Shown: piece after piece, positions 13,125-15,795 of the stretch | How positions within the stretch are numbered: position 1 is the stretch's first letter | Layout of the letters: each line of letters starts with the position of its first letter | Assembly (NCBI GenBank): GCA_041690995.1 | Contig: JBEPVM010000041.1 | Coordinates: forward strand, 1-15,795 | Length of the DNA stretch: 15,795 nucleotides | Direction: 5' to 3' | Source of the DNA: UBA4722 sp041690995 | GTDB taxonomy: Bacteria > Pseudomonadota > Gammaproteobacteria > DSM-16500 | Notes under the pieces: model-generated | Told to the model about the DNA's origin: nothing | Database searches by the model: none | Seen by the model: the letters and a program-made list of their open reading frames with translations, nothing else | Program-made: the position numbers and the translations under genes

Positions 13125-15227
13125 GTGGCACGAGCAACACCCATAGAACATTACAGAAATATAGGCATCATGGCTCATATTGATGCGGGTAAAACAACGA
13201 CAACAGAGCGTGTGCTGTATTATACAGGTGTTTCTCACAAGATTGGTGAAGTCCATGAAGGCGCAGCCGTGATGGATTGGATGGAGCAAGAACAAGAACG
13301 TGGTATTACTATTACTTCCGCAGCCACAACGTGTTTTTGGTATGGGATGGATAAACAATTTCCGCAGCACCGTATTAATATTATTGATACCCCGGGCCAC
13401 GTTGATTTTACGATTGAAGTTGAACGTTCATTACGTGTGCTCGATGGTGCATGCGCTGTGTTGTGTGCTGTGGGTGGTGTTGAACCTCAAACAGAGACGG
13501 TGTGGCGTCAAGCAAATCGATATGCCGTACCACGCGTTGGGTTTGTGAATAAAATGGATCGTGCTGGCGCTAATTTTTTGCGTGTCGTAGAACAAGTACG
13601 TACCAGACTTTCCGCAAATGCAATTCCTATCCAATTACCTATTGGCGCTGAAGAACATTTTGAGGGTGTGGTTGATTTAGTGCGCATGAAAGCGATTTAT
13701 TGGGATGACACTACATTAGGTCTGACTTATGAAGCCCGTGAAATAAGCCCCTCTATGCTTGAAGAATGTAAAAAATGGCGCGAACAGATGGTAGAAGCCG
13801 CTGCTGAGGCTTCTGAAGAGTTGACGCATACATACCTTGAGCAGGGTGATTTAAGTGAGGCCGACATTAAAAAAGGTTTACGCATTCGCACTATTAAAAA
13901 TGAAATTATTTTAATGCTCTGTGGTTCCGCTTTCAAAAACAAAGGCGTGCAAGCGATGCTCGATGCGGTCGTAGAGTATTTACCCTCACCTACAGATGTA
14001 CCCGCTATCAAAGGTAATCTTAATGATGCAGCCAATACCGTTGCTGAAAGACATCCGGTTGATAACGAACCCTTTGCAGCCTTAGCATTTAAAATCGCGA
14101 CAGATCCGTATGTCGGCACGTTAACCTATTTCCGAGTTTATTCAGGCGTATTAAACTCAGGCGATACAGTTTATAACCCCATTAAAGATAAAGAAGAACG
14201 CATTGGTCGTATATTACAGATGCATGCAAATACTCGCCAAGAAATTAAAGAAGTACAAGCAGGTGATATTGCAGCAGCAGTCGGTTTAAAGAAAGTCACA
14301 ACAGGCGATACGTTATGTGCCGTTAATAACGTGATTATTTTAGAAAAAATGGTATTCCCAGAACCCGTCATTGCAGTTGCTGTAGAGCCAAAAACAAAAG
14401 CCGATCAAGAAAAAATGGGTATCGCATTAAGCAAGCTAGCTCAAGAAGATCCCTCTTTTCGTGTACACACAGATGAAGAATCAGGCCAAACAATTATTGA
14501 AGGAATGGGCGAGTTGCACCTCGAAATTATTGTTGATCGTATGAAACGTGAGTTTGGCGTGGAAGCGAATGTAGGCAAGCCCCAAGTGGCTTACCGTGAA
14601 ACGATTCGCGGCACAGTAGAACAAGAAGGTAAGTACGTTAAACAATCAGGGGGTCGCGGTCAATACGGCCATGTGTGGATACGTCTTGAACCTCGAGTAG
14701 CAGGAGAAGGTTACTTATTTGAAAATGCAATTGTAGGCGGCGCGATTCCCAGAGAATATATTCCAGCCGTTGATAAAGGCATACAAGAACAACTTGCGAA
14801 TGGTGTCATAGCAGGTTTTCCGGTGGTGGATGTAAAAGTGACACTATTTGATGGTTCGTATCATGATGTTGATTCAAGCGAAATGGCCTTTAAAATCGCA
14901 GGTTCTATGGGTTTCAAAGAAGGTGCTAAAAAAGCACGTCCTGTATTGCTTGAGCCTATTATGAAAGTTGAAGTAGTTACCCCTGAAGACTATATGGGTG
15001 ATGTGATGGGTGATTTAAGTAGACGTAGAGGCATATTGCAAGGGATGGAAGAAGGTCCTTCTGGCAAAATGATCCATGCAAAAGTTCCACTCGGCGAAAT
15101 GTTTGGCTATGCCACAGATCTTCGTTCTATGTCACAAGGCCGAGCGACTTATGCGATGGAATTTTCAGAATATAATGAAGCACCTGAGAGTATTGCGAAA
15201 CAAATTATTGATAAAACAACAGCGTAA
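13125..15227 (+). CDS. fusA: Elongation factor G
   Basis: EF-G is the cytoplasmic GTPase that drives tRNA-mRNA translocation and, with RRF, ribosome recycling. The 700-residue protein (E. coli 704) has the G motifs AHIDAGKT (17-24), RGITIT (59-64), DTPGH (88-92) and NKMD (142-145), and GSAFKNKGVQ near 270. Domain III contains MGELHLEIIVDRMKREFGVE. Domain IV contains KQSGGRGQYGHV and the tip loop SYHDVDSSE, which enters the decoding site. Domain V contains VMGDLSRRRG and EMFGYATDLRS. The start is GTG 13125 with GAGG (13113-13116) at 8-base spacing, giving the family N-terminus MARATPIEHYRNIGI. It is third in the str operon, with tuf 51 bases downstream. Confidence 0.98.
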   Translation: MARATPIEHYRNIGIMAHIDAGKTTTTERVLYYTGVSHKIGEVHEGAAVMDWMEQEQERGITITSAATTCFWYGMDKQFPQHRINIIDTPGHVDFTIEVERSLRVLDGACAVLCAVGGVEPQTETVWRQANRYAVPRVGFVNKMDRAGANFLRVVEQVRTRLSANAIPIQLPIGAEEHFEGVVDLVRMKAIYWDDTTLGLTYEAREISPSMLEECKKWREQMVEAAAEASEELTHTYLEQGDLSEADIKKGLRIRTIKNEIILMLCGSAFKNKGVQAMLDAVVEYLPSPTDVPAIKGNLNDAANTVAERHPVDNEPFAALAFKIATDPYVGTLTYFRVYSGVLNSGDTVYNPIKDKEERIGRILQMHANTRQEIKEVQAGDIAAAVGLKKVTTGDTLCAVNNVIILEKMVFPEPVIAVAVEPKTKADQEKMGIALSKLAQEDPSFRVHTDEESGQTIIEGMGELHLEIIVDRMKREFGVEANVGKPQVAYRETIRGTVEQEGKYVKQSGGRGQYGHVWIRLEPRVAGEGYLFENAIVGGAIPREYIPAVDKGIQEQLANGVIAGFPVVDVKVTLFDGSYHDVDSSEMAFKIAGSMGFKEGAKKARPVLLEPIMKVEVVTPEDYMGDVMGDLSRRRGILQGMEEGPSGKMIHAKVPLGEMFGYATDLRSMSQGRATYAMEFSEYNEAPESIAKQIIDKTTA

Positions 15228-15278
15228 GCAGGACTTAAAATTATTTATTTAAAGTTTTAAAGTATAAGGGGAAGACTC

Positions 15279-15795
15279 ATGGCAAAAGTAGCATTTCAGC
15301 GAACAAAGCCCCACTTAAATGTGGGAACGATCGGACACGTGGATCATGGCAAGACGACATTAACGGCGGCGTTGACGAAGTGCATGTCAGACAAATTTGG
15401 AGGCGAAGCCTTAAAGTATGACCAAATTGACAAAGCGCCGGAAGAAAAAGCGCGCGGGATAACGATTGCGACAGCGCATGTGGAATATCAATCTGATAAA
15501 AGACATTACGCGCATGTGGATTGTCCTGGGCATGCGGATTATGTGAAGAACATGATTACAGGGGCTGCGCAAATGGACGGTGCGATTTTAGTGTGTTCGG
15601 CAGCCGATGGACCTATGCCCCAAACGCGAGAACATATTTTATTAGCGCGACAAGTGGGCGTACCGTATATTGTGGTGTATTTGAACAAAGCGGACATGGT
15701 GGATGACAAAGAATTATTAGAACTGGTTGAGATGGAAGTCAGAGATTTATTAACGAGCTATAACTTTCCAGGCGACAAAACGCCGATTATCGTGG
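15279..15795 (+). CDS. tuf: Elongation factor Tu, N-terminal part (partial, second tuf copy)
   Basis: This gene runs off the right edge after 172 codons. It encodes the GTPase domain of EF-Tu: GHVDHGKT (19-26), RGITIATAHVEY (59-70), DCPGHADYV (81-89) and NKAD (136-139, where E. coli has NKCD). It corresponds to tufA at the end of the str operon. The ATG at 15279 follows AAGGGGA (15266-15272). The 51-base gap after fusA is very AT-rich, with no terminator and no convincing promoter, so read-through from fusA is expected. Its codon use differs sharply from fusA: 12 of 18 alanine codons are GCG, against 4 of 28 in the first part of fusA. GTG and ACG are also favoured. Confidence 0.98.
   Translation, partial: MAKVAFQRTKPHLNVGTIGHVDHGKTTLTAALTKCMSDKFGGEALKYDQIDKAPEEKARGITIATAHVEYQSDKRHYAHVDCPGHADYVKNMITGAAQMDGAILVCSAADGPMPQTREHILLARQVGVPYIVVYLNKADMVDDKELLELVEMEVRDLLTSYNFPGDKTPIIV

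Noticed and set aside
15228..15278. Terminator or promoter between fusA and tuf
   Set aside because: The gap is AT-rich with only an imperfect A/T stem and no boxes at proper spacing; I see nothing beyond the tuf ribosome site.
1..15795. Mobile element, CRISPR array, defence island or prophage
   Set aside because: All long frames are accounted for by core genes in conserved order. I saw no transposase, spaced direct repeats or att-like duplications around the tRNA.

Overview
This window is a stretch of core bacterial chromosome. It holds the end of one tuf gene, tRNA-Trp, secE-nusG, the L11/L10 ribosomal operons (rplKA, rplJL), rpoB-rpoC, the str operon (rpsL-rpsG-fusA) and the start of a second tuf gene. 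Every gene is on the + strand. Gene order and protein sequences fit a gammaproteobacterium: RpoC carries the gammaproteobacterial insertion in the trigger loop, RpoB aligns with E. coli nearly end to end, and tRNA-Trp sits just ahead of secE-nusG. The DNA is AT-leaning. S7 has a long, charged insertion that, from memory only, resembles the one in Coxiella, so a Coxiella/Legionella-type lineage is my best guess. It is not proven.

Layout. Bases 1-98 are the C-terminal end of EF-Tu, followed by tRNA-Trp(CCA) at 133-208. SecE (244-648) and NusG (651-1211) provide protein secretion and transcription elongation/antitermination. L11 and L1 (1275-2417) follow, then a structured leader of the L10-leader type (2423-2513), L10 and L7/L12. 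A terminator-like attenuator (3552-3590) separates the ribosomal genes from rpoB, as in E. coli. RpoB (3631-7710) and RpoC (7784-11935) are separated by 73 bases containing a perfect 9-bp hairpin. The 206-base gap after rpoC holds a large potential RNA stem-loop, a clear sigma70-type promoter with a GC-rich discriminator, and a short leader hairpin. S12, S7 and EF-G follow, and the second tuf gene runs off the right edge.

Together the genes make the stalk, L1 arm and decoding parts of the ribosome, the two elongation GTPases, the catalytic core of RNA polymerase, the NusG factor that binds it, and one subunit of the Sec channel. The likely controls are autogenous (L1 on rplKA, L10/L12 on rplJL), attenuation before rpoB, and growth-rate control of the str promoter.

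I found no mobile element, CRISPR array, defence system or other new biological system. The points worth a second look are small: the S7 insertion and missing S7 regulatory spacer, the codon usage of tuf, several unexplained intergenic RNA structures, a mini-ORF overlapping the rplJ start, a serine at a usually glycine position in RpoB fork loop 2, and an 11-bp tandem duplication at the rpsG stop codon.
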